Assembly (NCBI GenBank): GCA_022575985.1
Contig: JAKSXM010000285.1
Coordinates: forward strand, 1-64,000
Reading direction: 5' to 3'
Length of the DNA: 64,000 nucleotides
DNA from: Anagrus nilaparvatae
Lineage: Eukaryota; Arthropoda; Insecta; Hymenoptera; Mymaridae
Below, piece after piece: positions 26,648 to 37,620 of the stretch. Position 1 is the first letter of the stretch. Each line of letters opens with the position of its first letter. The notes beneath the pieces are model-generated. The model had not been told where the DNA came from and did no database searches. It saw only the letters and a program-made list of their open reading frames with translations. Position numbers and translations under genes: made by a program.

Positions 26648-26887
26648 TCAAATAATATGAATCCTTAATTTTTTATCAAATTCTTGATTGAACTCAGAAT
26701 TGCTCTCCTTTCCAATTTTTATGCTTTTAGTGTCACCTGGCAATATCTTTTTCAAATCACCTTTAATCTCCTGCATAGCCATCAATATTTTATTTTGCAT
26801 TTCCATAATATTTTCAACGTCGGATTCAATTTTCTTAATTTTTTCTTTGTACTTAGATTCCATTTTTTTCTCAATTATAAATTGCAT
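26648..26887 (-). CDS. Small coiled-coil protein, paralog 1 (unknown function)
   Basis: An intronless frame of 79 codons. I do not recognise the family. The support is a paralog at 29961-30173: from the shared Met (residue 9 here) about 23 of 41 residues agree (MESKYKEKIKKIE versus MERKYKDKIIKIE, then EN-I-E-N-L-M-EIK-D), with substitutions mostly conservative. That is a sign of selection on the protein. Residues 9-50 show Ile/Val/Met/Leu at 3-4 spacing, a charged single coiled coil. The C-terminal tail (GDTKSIKIGKES...) is not conserved. There is no signal peptide or membrane segment. Upstream, the motif CTAGTAC is shared with the paralog. Translation may begin at the shared internal Met (26863). 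Confidence 0.55.
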   Translation of the reverse strand: MQFIIEKKMESKYKEKIKKIESDVENIMEMQNKILMAMQEIKGDLKKILPGDTKSIKIGKESNSEFNQEFDKKLRIHII

Positions 26888-26992
26888 GTACTAGCTATTC
26901 CAATTCTCTCGTATAACTAACTAAATATCATTTTTGAATATCATATTTATTGAATCTTATCTTTTAATTATATTTAAAAAAAAATTATTTTT

Positions 26993-27008
26993 CTACGTAA
27001 TTACGTAG
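26993..27008. repeat. Perfect 16-bp palindrome
   Basis: CTACGTAATTACGTAG is self-complementary and sits about 105 bp upstream of coiled-coil paralog 1. It could be a dimeric-factor site. A half-like attacgtaa occurs at 29738-29745 downstream of paralog 2. Function unproven. Confidence 0.4.
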
Positions 27009-27317
27009 TCGGTCAGGTGTATTGCATTCTCAAATTCAGATTTGGTAAAAATAGAATATAATTATCAAAAATAAATAAATAAACATTTGATAAGTGTTTG
27101 ATAGCAGTGCCTCATGTGATTTAGATTAAAAATCATCTGCTTGATGACTTATTAATTTTATTCAATATTTGAAGTGTTTTGACGTATTAAAAATAAAAAA
27201 AATTTATGATGTTGCTGCTGAAATACATGAGATGTTTTATTTTATTGCTTTCCTTTTTGACTATAATTTTATTATTTCTTTTCTTTTTGTAGTAATTTTA
27301 ACGTCAGGTTCTATTTT

Positions 27318-28140
27318 CTTACAAGGGGAGACCGGAACCTTCGGGTCGCCAAATTACAATCTATAGTTATGGATGACTTTAATATGTTGAAAAAACACCC
27401 AAGATACCCTCCGTTCATTCCAACGCATCTTCTGGGCTTAGAAACGCAGGGCTCAATGTTATAATCACTTATAAAATAAGGTTTTATAAAGTAAAGTTTA
27501 TAACCTCGCAAGTTAACCAAAATAATTCCGGTTGGTCTCATTTTTTCCGTATAAGTACCATCTTTTAATTCCCGTCAGCAGCAATGCTCCATCACCTATT
27601 CTCTCATCGCTATAGTCCCAAATTCCCTTTTTTGGTCCAAAATGACCAATTTTTAAATTGCTGCCTAAATTGTAATTTTAAATGAAAATGAGTTTTACAA
27701 GTCTCAAAACTTTTCTCAATTTTGTACAAGTCCTAAGTTTCCAAAAATTCTTTACTCCTTCTTTTAGCTTTAGATGTTTCCAAGATATGAGTCCACAAAG
27801 TTAGTGATAAAATATGTTTTTTTTTTTTTTAACTTTAAACTGAGACTCTGTCTTTAAATTATCATATCTGCTAAATGAGTAATAAAAAAGAAGCGAGTAA
27901 AGCATTTTTTGAAAAAAATGAGACCAACCGAAAGTATTTTGGTTAATTTGTGAGGTTACAGCGTTGTATGGAAGATTTCGAAAAAAAACCCTATTTTATA
28001 ACAATGAACCCTGCGTTTCTAAGCTCAGAAGGCGCGTTGGAATAAACGGAGGGTAGCTTGGGTAATTTCAACATATTAAAATCATCCATAACTATAGATT
28101 GTAATTTGGTGACCCAAATGTTCCGGTCTCCCCTTGTAAG
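27318..28140. mobile_element. Foldback element with CTTACAAGGGGAGACCGG ends
   Basis: The left end CTTACAAGGGGAGACCGGAA is mirrored by a right end closing in CCCCTTGTAAG. The arms of about 250 bp pair throughout (for example ttacaatctatagttatgga and its complement). The interior resembles the loop part of the 30869-31795 element. No TSD was identified. A remnant of the family is at 890-1140. Confidence 0.8.
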
Positions 28141-28404
28141 TAATCAAAATATATTTAAGTATTAGATTTCATTTTAAAAAAAATTGACTTGATTAAGAGG
28201 CCGTAAGGTAGAACATTTACCGACATTAGTTTTTTGGAAATAATTAATTTTGTTGTTTAATGTAAATATCTGAATTTTATTTCATCCACTCCGTAATTCT
28301 GCTTCGTATAAAAAAAAAATAACTGTAAATAGCTCAAAATTTACTAGGAAAAAAGTTGGATTTTCTAAAATTGCTTATTAAAATCGGGAAATCCAATTTT
28401 TTCC

Positions 28405-28852
28405 TACACTGAAAAAAAAATCCGCTTGCGGCAAGCGGAATTCCGCTTGCCGCAAGCGGAATAATTCCGTTTGCCGCAAGCGGATTTCCGCTTACCGCAA
28501 GCGGAATTCCGCTTTTAGCAAGCGGAATTTTTTTTCTCGTCAAACGATTGCAAATGACTTGAAACGTAAAGAAAATTAAAAAAAAAATTTTTTCCCGCTT
28601 ACTTGGGATATGCGTATTTCGGTATGACGAGATTTGAGAAAATTTTGGAAAAAGAAAAGAAAAAATGTTTTTTTTTAATTTTCTTTACGTTTCAAGTCAT
28701 TTGCAATTGTTTGCAAAGAAAAAAAAATTCCGCTAGCCACAAGCGGAATTCCGCTAGCCGCAAGCGGAATTCCGCTTGCCGTAAGCGGATCGTCCGCTTG
28801 CCGCAAGCGGAATTATTCCGCTTGCGGCAAGCGGATTTTTTTTTTCAGTGTA
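28405..28852. mobile_element. Hairpin-unit MITE, complete copy with TA duplication
   Basis: The body is 28407-28850, flanked by TA on both sides. Ends are CACTGAAAAAAAAATCCGC and its complement. Inside each end are several tandem units of a roughly 21-bp palindrome (TTCCGCTTGCCGCAAGCGGAA type), each able to form its own hairpin. The centre carries inverted arms with gaaacgtaaagaaaatt. CACTG ends with TA TSD suggest a Tc1/mariner-type mobiliser. The open frames across it (for example 28334-28543) are by-products of the 21-nt unit. Confidence 0.8.
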
Positions 28853-28889
28853 GTAAATTTTGAGCAAATTTCAAATTTTTTTGATTCCT

Positions 28890-29240
28890 CAATGAGGAAT
28901 TATTGTGATGGGTCAAATTTTGATTTTTGATTTTTTGGCATATAAGCACGTTTTGGCACCTCAGGAAGCTAAAAACCGGTTTTAAAAAAAAGTAGGTGTA
29001 CGTGTGTGTGTGTGTGTGTGTATGTAACCGGTGAAATTTCACAATCATTATAGAATTAAGACCTAACTAATTTTTTTTTCAAAAATTTTTTCATCAAAAA
29101 ATCTCAAACTACTTTTTTTTTTTAATTTGGATGTAATACCTCATTTATTTCCATGAAAGTACTTATATTTGAAAGTACGATTTTTACTCGATATCTCGAA
29201 TCTGATAAATAATTTTTTGAAAATTTGTTCTAAAATTTTT
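28890..29240. repeat. TG-microsatellite repeat element, copy 1
   Basis: Has the order gatgggtcaaattttgattt, ggcatataagcacgttttgg, cacctcaggaagctaaaa, accggtttt, then a (GT)n run (about 29000-29022), then gtgaaatttcacaat and aattaagacctaa. The same order recurs twice in tandem at 41690-42200. It ends in one unit of the roughly 156-bp tandem repeat. Confidence 0.75.
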
Positions 29241-29960
29241 GATCAATAAAAGAAACTTTTAAAAGTTAATAGAAATGTATGTATGATACATTGTTGTATG
29301 ATCATGGTAGTAATCGGTGATATCTGTGGCATATTGAAGTATTAAGCTCATTGTTTGAGGAACCATTAGTACCAGCTAGTTGGCAGGGTATTTTTTAATC
29401 GATGCAGAATTTAATTACGGAGTGGATGAAATAAAATTCAAATTTTTACATGAATAACAAAATTAATTATTTCCAAAAAACTAATGTCGGTAACTGTTCT
29501 ATCTTACCAACCCGTTAATGTTAACTAATAATAGTTATTAAAGGTTAATATAATAAAATATAAGAATATAATGTAATATACGTCATAGGTATATATAATA
29601 AAATTTTTATTTAATATTCACACTACAGAAAAAATTTTCGCTCGACAAAAGTGAAGGTACTAAGATTACAAAAATTTAACAATATGATTCATTTCAATTA
29701 AATTATCAACTAGATAAATTTTATTTTTTATGACTAATTACGTAAATAAAAGACTCTAAATCACTACTACATTTTATAAATTTCCGAAGAATTTTGTTAA
29801 ATATTTATTTCTTTTACACTAAAATAAAGTGATTGTAAAAAAATTTACACTTTCAGTTAAGATAAATTTAAATCACAATTGTTGTTTAAAAATATGAACA
29901 AGCTTTCAAATTTCAAGTTCAATATTTCTTATCTCTTTGAAACTTAAACCTTCGCACCAT

Positions 29961-30173
29961 CTACTCGACATCTTCAATATTTTGTTTAGCCTGGCTTTCT
30001 TTTTCGACCACTGCATTACTTTTGGCACTATTTAGTAACTCTTTCGTATCATTTTTTATCTCGTACATTATTTGGAGCATTAAATTTTTCACCTCTGTAA
30101 TATTTTCGATTTCTGTTTCTATTTTAATGATTTTGTCTTTGTATTTACGTTCCATTCTTTTCTGATTCGACAT
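29961..30173 (-). CDS. Small coiled-coil protein, paralog 2 (unknown function)
   Basis: An intronless frame of 70 codons, paralogous to 26648-26887 over residues 7-47 (MERKYKDKIIKIETEIENI...). It is charged with hydrophobic residues at heptad-like spacing, then a divergent tail ending in EDVE. It has no secretion signal. On the minus strand a TATAAATA box lies at 30278-30271, about 100 bp before the ATG, which fits a transcription start near 30245 and a short 5' UTR. The two copies are same-strand, about 3.3 kb apart, and separated by foldback elements, as in a tandem duplication later filled by transposons. Function unknown. Confidence 0.6.
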   Translation of the reverse strand: MSNQKRMERKYKDKIIKIETEIENITEVKNLMLQIMYEIKNDTKELLNSAKSNAVVEKESQAKQNIEDVE

Positions 30174-30270
30174 TCAGACTTTTTAAAATACGTACTAGTT
30201 GTTTTAATTTTTTTAATTAACTAATTTATCTTATCTCAATAGAATATGTATTACTAAGTGTTTGGAAATG

Positions 30271-30278
30271 TATTTATA
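30271..30278 (-). promoter_or_regulatory. TATA box for coiled-coil paralog 2
   Basis: TATAAATA on the minus strand, about 98 bp upstream of the ATG of 29961-30173. Confidence 0.45.
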
Positions 30279-30299
30279 CTTTTTTGATATATCTTCAAA

Positions 30300-30840
30300 A
30301 TTGTTACGAAATTTAAGATTAGTGTTCCATTTAACTCATTAAAGCCGGGGCAAAGAGTTTTGGAAATAAGCAAAAATAAGTATATTCCCTTATAGATAAG
30401 TGGCTAACAAGTTCATTCTTGTAGTAAAATTTTATGCTTTTACAGAATCTGACATTAGTTTTCACCTACAACCCTTAAAAATACCCTAAAAACGGGGGTG
30501 AAAGAGGTAGGTCAGGCATTATTCGGAAACGTTTGGAAAAATCAATGAAAAAAGTATCCAATTATATTGAAAAATGTTTGAAAATAATATTTTTTATGTA
30601 AATTTAAGTAAACTTCGTATACATTGAGGTCCATTTTAGCCCTATTTACAACCCTTAAAAGGTGGATAGGGGTGGTTCCAGTCAAAATACGGGTTTGGTT
30701 GTATTATCTTGACGAACACCAGATTTGTTCTACTATAGGTTTTTTGGGTCGCTTATCAAGGATTTCGACTCCTTTTTCATAAAAATTTAATATTTCACCC
30801 TCAAAATAGCTAGAACTACCCCTAAAGGGGTGTTTTTGTT
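30300..30840. other. Intergenic DNA with a family-P fragment
   Basis: 30300-30670 shows no gene. 30674-30840 is a fragment of the CTCCAGTCAAAATACGG foldback family (one end plus the ggttttttgggtcgctta and aaaggggtgtttttg phrases). It is truncated where the next element begins. Confidence 0.5.
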
Positions 30841-30868
30841 ATTTTCAAACTTTGAGAGTCGAGGATAT

Positions 30869-31795
30869 ATATTAGACTGTGTCTTATTTTTTATTTTTCG
30901 ATATTTTTTGGCTCCCCCCATTTTTTTCGAATATTTTGGTCATAAAAAACCCCCAGCTCCAAGGATTTTGATTTTCGATTTTTTTAACCCGTGCCGCCGA
31001 GCACTTGAAGTTTCCCATTTAAATAACATGGGAATTTTGGGTTTTTAGCTATACAAATTTTTACAAAATCCAAAAAGCTTTTTTAAAAGCTAATTTTTAC
31101 TGAAAACATACTTTTATATGTTGTAAAGACATGCAAAAAGCCCTGCATTCATTCCAAAGGGAATTTTGGGGCTAGAAACGCAAATTTACATGTTGGCTCA
31201 ATCTTATAAAACAGGGTTTTTTGGTAATTTTCAATAAAACGCTACAACCTCAAAAATGAACCAAAATACTTCTGGTTAGTCTACTTTTTTTGGTGTAAAT
31301 GTCACCTTTCAAACGACGTAAACCGTGTATTTTTATCACTGATTCTCTCACCGCTGTAGTCAATTAACCTATTGGTAATTTTTGACCCGAAAGGCCCAAT
31401 TTTTAAATTTGTTTAAATTGCTGCCAAAATTGTAATTTTCGACAAAATTGAGTTTTATAGGCCTTAAAAGTTTTCTACAAGCTTTAAGTTTCCAAAAATT
31501 TTTTACTCGTCTCTTTTCTTTAAATAGTTTTTAAGATATCGTTTTTCAAAGTAAATGATAAAAATTGATTTTTTTTTTAAACCCTGAAATTGGGACTATG
31601 ACTTTAAATTATTATCTCTGGTTTATAATTTATTGAAAAGCAGCGAGTAAATAATTTTTGGAAATTTGAAGCTTGTAGAAAATTTTTAAGACCTATAAAG
31701 CTCAATTTCGTCAAAAATTATATTTTTGACAGCAGTTTAAAAAAATTGAAAAATTGGTTATTTTTAGTCGAAAATTACCAGTAGGTTATTTTAAA
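30869..31795. mobile_element. Longer, truncated relative of the 1494-2716 foldback
   Basis: Begins TTAGACTGTGTCTTATTTT, matching the left end of the 1494-2716 element, and follows it almost base for base through the left arm (to about 31490). It then carries about 200 bp of loop absent from the first copy (31490-31670) and only the first part of the right arm, stopping near 31795. The 1494-2716 element is therefore an internally deleted version, and this copy has lost its right end. Confidence 0.75.
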
Positions 31796-31799
31796 TTAT

Positions 31800-32885
31800 T
31801 TTTTTGGGCCAAAAACTACCCTAATACATTGACAAAATAAAGTAAGTTCTAAAGTAATTTGCCAAAAAAAAATTATTTTTGCATATAAAAAGTTTCTTTT
31901 TTGTAAATATTCGAACAGCCAGGAAAAAATTCGACAATTTAAAAAAAAAAATTTTTATTTTAGACCGAAAAATAAGCGAGTTATCGTTATTTCAAGTTAG
32001 AATACTGTATAATGACCCTAAAACTGGGATTTTTGGAATATTTTTTAAAAAATCTTATAATGATGATAACTTGCTTATTTTTCGATCAAAAATAAAAATT
32101 TTTTTTTTAAAATCAGCTCATTTTTCCCTGGCTATTCGAATATCGAAGAAGAAAAATTTTTTGATTGACCCCTTAACCAATTATTGGCCAATATTGGTCC
32201 AATTATTACACATTTTCAGAGTCTTATATCTACAAACAGAAGCCAATACCATCGCCCAAATTTTTAGGGAATTTTTTTTAATATCAAAAGAAGCTTCCCT
32301 GAAATTTTCAGCTCTTTAAATGCTCAGAGAAAAATTTTGTAGACGATTAAAGTTGTTAAAAAATCAATATTTTCGGAAATAGCAAACTTTCAATTGCTTA
32401 TATCTCCGGTCGCTGATAAGCTTTTTTAACGTTTAAGGTCTCATTTGAAAGGTCTTTGCTAGACGTTTTTAATGAAACCAACCGGAATTCTTTAGCTAAT
32501 GATGCTGAGTCACAATTTAAGTTCAAAAATCAGCATTTTTCGATAAAATGAATCTTACGTTAATCAATGCCAGTAAAAATCAACTCCATGAAACTTTTTG
32601 AAAATTTTTTTGGTAAAAGCTGAAAGTTCAAGGAAAAAAATGAGACCAGCTGGATGTTTTTTGGACTAATCCTCGAAGCCCAGTAAATTTTTGAAAATTG
32701 GCTAAAAACAGCTATTTTTGGACCTTTTAGAGCTTGTATCTCGGCAACCCGTCCTGCAAAATGGCTGAAATTTTGGCTGGCTGAGTTTTTTATTACTTCA
32801 AATCACTTCTGAAAATTTGAGCCCGATCGGAGTCATGGGTGCGCACACTTTTGTATGAAAAGTAATGGATATGCCCATATATATC
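31800..32885. repeat. Repeat-derived non-coding DNA with an inverted repeat at 31902-32146
   Basis: The segment from cgaacagccaggaaaaaatt to tttttccctggctattcgaa is a roughly 245-bp inverted repeat. Its arms carry an agttatcgtt-type phrase also found in the foldbacks at 42764-43200 and 50000-50460. A 146-codon frame across it is an artefact of the palindrome. 32390-32880 includes phrases such as gagcttgtatctcggcaac that look like older transposon sequence, without recognisable coding. Confidence 0.55.
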
Positions 32886-35800
32886 GAGCATATATTTTAA
32901 AATTGACACTTAACTTGAGCCTGGAATCGTAAATTTTTTTTTTTGATGGCACATTGGAACGACCCTTGTTTTCGTGAAGTTTGAACTCTCAGGAAGTCGA
33001 AAAAAGTCGTGAACAAGGATTCGGTGATAGGTGCCAAAAAGATTTTTTCACTTTTAACTTAAAAACCACGTTTTTCAAATCTAAGCCACCCAAAATTAAA
33101 AAAATTTTTTTTTTTGTTACCGACGATATTACTAGGTATTTTTTGATTTCAGGGGGCCTTCAGAGATCAGAGAAGTAGTAAAAAAGGATTAATAAGTTAG
33201 TTTTTACAAAATTTTGGCATTTTTAAGCTAAAAAACTCGTTCTTTTTAAGCATATTTTACAATTTTTTTACATTATTTTTATTGATGTTTTAAGCTATTT
33301 TTAATTCTTTTATAAATTAAAATGTTGAAGATTTAATAGTTCTTGACATATACAAACTGTAATCAATGATTGCGCAGTCCAGAAGCTAATTATTTCATCA
33401 TTTTTAAGAAAGGAACCCAAAGAATCTCAATTTTTTGATTTTTTTAAAAAATGAATTTTTTTTAAATTTAAGACTTTTTATTAAATTTAAATATAATATT
33501 GAATAAAAACAGGGAAAAATTTTCTTTTTAGTCATGAAGTGACATGTTATAACAAAAAAAAAAAATCAATTTTCATAGTTATGTTATAATAAGTACTTTA
33601 TTTAAAAAAAGCTTTACAACTTTTAATTTGAACATAAAAAATACAGATTTTATTTTTCATTTAAATAAAATATCTAATACTAATTTAATAATTAAAACTA
33701 GTGATTTTTTTTTCACAACAAAAAAACTAAATTTTCTTATTATTTATAATAAAATAGTTTAATAATATATAAAAGTTTAATTTAATTTAATTTTTTTCAA
33801 ATTACATAAAATAAATGAATTTTGTTAAAAAATATATTTTATTATTAAAAATAAATATTAGATAAAAAATAAATAATTTCTTTCTGGATAAATAAATTAA
33901 GCAATTATTCATATATAACAGTCATCTTAGCTGTTTCATCTATCACTTTGTGAACCTCATTTGAGAATTTATAAGATTGCTTATTTTTTGAATTGGTTAA
34001 TTGAGGCTGAGCAATTTTTAAAAGAACTTGTGATGGAATAACTTCTTAAATATCGGGTGTTTTTGGCCATGAAAAATATTTTTTTCCTCTGGCCATAAAA
34101 TTTACTATTAGAACATTATTTTTAATTTCAGTTACTTCACCTGGATACCAAATATCATCGTAAATTACGATTATCCAATCATGAATATTAAAATTAACCT
34201 TACTCGTTTCGGAATTATTATTTTCAAGTGGATTCAAATTCTCTACTTCTTTGCTCAAATTAAATGTTATTTGATTATTTAAAGCATAATGAGTGCATTC
34301 ATTAAAAGAGCACTCTGTACAAGAAGCGTATCGTGAAAATAATTCATTTGGTTTTAATTTTGTCCATATTAATTGATGTATTTCTTTGGTTTTGGGGACT
34401 GCTTTTATTGAAGAAGGTAATAAATTTTTAATCTCTTCAATATTTTTTTCATTTACTATAAATGTACTTATCTGGCTTCGATCAACAACATTTTTCATAT
34501 CTTGAGCACATAAAACATCCTTACCTAATGCAACTGCTTCGTCACACATAGACTTTGCTTTTCCACCTATACCATCCGCTGCGGTTTTTCCGTGTCCTGC
34601 AGTTGTAAAATTCCATGTTGCATTTTTTAAATTGAAATGGTTACAAAAGTAAGTAAACAGCCAAAAATTATTTTTGTTTTTATACTGTCTACTTGGGCCA
34701 TCACTTTCGAAGTGAATGGTGTCTACATTTGGATAGACTTCAAAAAAATTTTCTAAAATAGGCAACAGATAAGCCCACGCAGATACAGCGTTATGGTCTA
34801 AATGGTCTGAGAAGGTTACAAAACTTATATGTTCAATGATACCATCTGCGTTTTTAAAATAAACTAAACCAGTTTGTAAAGATATTTGTTTTTTAGAAGC
34901 ACCATAATGTGTGCCTTGAATTTCTTTATGATATTTCCCCATGTAGTTTTGAGAAAAATCTATTAATATAAAAACTTCATTGGACTTAAGATTATTTTTA
35001 ATTTGTAAGATTGACTCATACTGATTAGTTGTTAGAAATACATGTTTTAAATATCCATAAATCATATCATTAAAATCATTTATTAAATCTTTAAAAGTGC
35101 TCATTATTTTCTTTTTAAAACAAACTCTAACGTTATATTCTAAACCTTTAGCTCCAATACGTGAAACTTTTTCACTCACCCATTAAGCATACCAAGTAAA
35201 TTCAGAACTTTCATTATTTTCAATGAATTTGTTTTTACAAGTATTACATTTATTAAGCATACAGTCTTTATTTTTTATATCACAACATATTGATTTTATA
35301 AATTCCGTAACTTTATTTATTTGAATAATTTTCAAGGTTCGTAAGCGATCAAACATGAATTTAAAATTTGAATGAATTTTACACAAACATGTCTCTCTAG
35401 AAGATACGCTAGGCTTTAAAACCCAGAATGGTTTAAGTTTATAAAACATGGATATAGAAACTGGTGAATCACATTCTGATTTATATTTTTGGTATAAATT
35501 TTCTATACTACTTATTATAAGTACTTATTATAACATAACTATGAAAATTGATTTTTTTTTTCTTGTTATAACATGTCACTTCATGACTAAAAAGAAAATT
35601 TTTCCCTGTTTTTATTCAATATTATATTTAAATTTAATAAAAAGTCTTAAATTTAAAAAAAATTCATTTTTTAAAAAAATCAAAAAATTGAGATTCTTTG
35701 GGTTCCTTTCTTAAAAATGATGAAATAATTAGCTTCTGGACTGCGCAATCATTGATTACAGTTTGTATATGTCAAGAACTATTAAATCTTCAACATTTTA

Positions 35801-36171
35801 ATTTATAAAAGAATTAAAAATAGCTTAAAACATCAATAAAAATACTGTAAAAAAATTGTAAAATATGCTTAAAAAGAACGAGTTTTTTAGCTTAAAAATG
35901 CCAAAATTTTGTAAAAACTAACTTATTAATACTTTTTTACTATTTCTCTGATCTCTGAAGGCCCCCTGAAATCAAAAAATACCTAGTAATATCGTCGGAA
36001 ACAAAAAAAATTTTTGGCACCTATCACCGAATCCTTGTTCACGACTTTTTTCGACTTCCTGAGAGTTCAAACTTCACGAAAACAAGGGTCGTTCCAATGT
36101 GCCCTCAAAAAAAAAATTTACGATTCCAGGCTCAAGTTAAGTATCAATTTTAAAATATATGCTCATATACT
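32886..36171. mobile_element. DNA transposon with long (about 0.7 kb) TIRs
   Basis: The terminal inverted repeats are about 32886-33600 and about 35515-36171. The outer ends are GAGCATATATTTTAAAATTGA and its complement, the inner ends near taagtacttta. The right TIR lacks about 55 bp present in the left (around 33040-33100). Between them lies one transposase-like gene on the minus strand. Flanks contain atata on both sides, but a TSD cannot be fixed. The size (3.3 kb) and single gene suggest a once-autonomous cut-and-paste element. A degraded piece of its TIR recurs at about 49850-49970. Confidence 0.8.
34046..35449 (-). pseudogene. Transposase-like gene broken by one in-frame stop
   Basis: Two frames, 35449-35183 (88 codons) and 35179-34046 (377 codons), are in the same reading frame, separated only by a TAA at 35185-35183. 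The N-terminal part has a Cys cluster (CLCK..., SICCD, CMLNKCNTCK) that could bind metal. The main part contains ILIDFSQNY, FSDHLDH, HFESDGPSRQYK and TTAGHGKTAADGIGG, with acidic residues placed as in RNase-H-fold transposases. The C-terminus (WIIVIYDDIWYPGEV...NFMARGKKYFSWP) resembles a small Tudor/chromo-like barrel. I recognise this type from repeat-derived proteins in insect and cnidarian genomes but cannot name its superfamily. No intron is needed. Confidence 0.75.
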
Positions 36172-37300
36172 CCAGTCAAAATACGGTTTAGGTTGAAAAG
36201 TTAGAATTTTAGGCACATTCTACAATCATCTGGTATTCTCTTGCGGTCGCCCGCTAGGGGTCCGCGAGATAGTGGCTCCAGCCAAAATTAAATGATAAAT
36301 TAAAATAAACATGTGTATTTATTTTATGTCAAGTTTGCACTACTGACTCCCGTACTTCTAGCAGACGACTACAAGAGTTTACCGGATGATTGTAGAATAT
36401 TCCTTAAAAATTACTATTTTTGGAACTAGAGCTCTCAAAACGCAATAACCCATCGGTTTCTTTTTTTCGTAAAAAAATCGTAAAGCATCAGTAATTTGAG
36501 TTCTATCAGAGGATTTGTCATCCATAGAAATCGACTTAAGAAAAATGAGATTTTACGGAAAACTTCCTATTCAGACCTACGAAGAAGAAATAATTTTTTA
36601 CGGTAACGTGAATTTTTTATAGGTAAAATAAGAAAAATTAATACTCATTTTTCGTTCTTTTTTTAAAAATGGCCAAAAAATGAAAATTGCTACTAGAAAT
36701 TGAGGACTGAATATTAGGAGCTAAAGAATGACATTGAGGCTTATTTTTAGCAGTATAAATTATTTTTGAATAGATTTGAAAACGCGATCATTATTACGTT
36801 TTATTACGGTATGGTTTGATTGAGCCACGTAATTGTTTACTTTACCTTTTAATTCAATGTAAAAAATGTAAATAAAAATGTTAAAAAAAATGTAAAAAAT
36901 AGTTTTTTTCTTTTTTTTACATGGTAAAGAAAATGAATTGAAAACTTTAAAGCAGCGAAAAAATGATATAAATAAAGAGTTAATTGATTTTAAATGAAAT
37001 ATTCCTTGTAAATTTCAATAATATAAAAGGAAAAACGAGGCGAGTAAGTCTTTCAATTTAATTTTATTTCTGTATAACAAGATATAATAATTAATTGAAA
37101 AATCTGAAAACCGAGCTGAAAAAACAAGCTAGACGAACTTTTGCATTTTCTTCATTAAAAAAAAAAAAGGAAATAATATAACAACTTTGTAATTTTGTCA
37201 CGAAGGTATGCCGTAATTGAATCGATTAATGATTTTCTAACTTTTTGAAATTTTCAAATTAAAAAAGGTAGAAATTCTTGCGAATAGCGCGTAAATCATA
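36172..37300. other. Repeat-derived, then AT-rich, no gene
   Basis: 36172-36200 starts with a family-P end (ctccagtcaaaatacgg). 36200-36420 has an inverted pair (attctacaatcatc at about 36217 and gatgattgtagaat at about 36386), a small hairpin element. The rest is AT-rich with no exon seen. Confidence 0.4.
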
Positions 37301-37309
37301 TTAAATTAT

Positions 37310-37620
37310 TAACGTATACATATTAGTGGAGAAGAGCTAAGAGCGTAAGCATCCGCGTGCTCATTTCCGTTTCGAGTGAGTGAGAAAGAAAAAGGTTAAT
37401 CGAAAGAGAGAGTAATAGTTTGGGGTGCTAACTCGCGAGATATTAATTCCGGGTGCAGTTAGGGGAATATTTTCACTATATACGTTTATATATTATATTA
37501 TCTTCGTACTCTTTCTATCTAACTTTTTGAAACGTTGGGCGGAGGCGTTACAAATCAGAGAGATTAGCCATAGTTAACTCGACTTGCGCAGTCAAACTGT
37601 TAATCAATAAACGATTATTT
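37310..37620. promoter_or_regulatory. CpG- and GAGA-containing island, possibly regulatory
   Basis: GC content rises, with CG dinucleotides (ccgcgtgctc, ctcgcgagat, gggcggaggcgtta), several GAGA/GAGTGAG runs (37373-37412) and gcgcagtc. It lies in gene-free DNA between repeats. No coding frame fits. Promoter or enhancer are both possible; the linked gene is not identifiable. Confidence 0.25.

Larger units (their letters stand above)
28196..29512. mobile_element. Composite foldback hosting other repeats
   Basis: The outer arms at 28196-28308 and 29398-29512 are reverse complements (ccgacattagttttttggaa and its complement; acggagtggatgaaataaaa and its complement). Within them lie the hairpin-unit MITE 28407-28850, itself bracketed by a second small inverted pair (gctcaaaatttacta at about 28332 and its complement at 28851-28866), and a TG-microsatellite repeat at 28890-29240. 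This looks like serial insertion into one foldback. Confidence 0.7.

Noticed and set aside
31879..32319. 146-codon plus-strand frame
   Set aside because: It crosses an inverted repeat (31902-32146), is low in complexity and begins and ends in repeat DNA. Palindromes of AT-rich sequence generate such frames.
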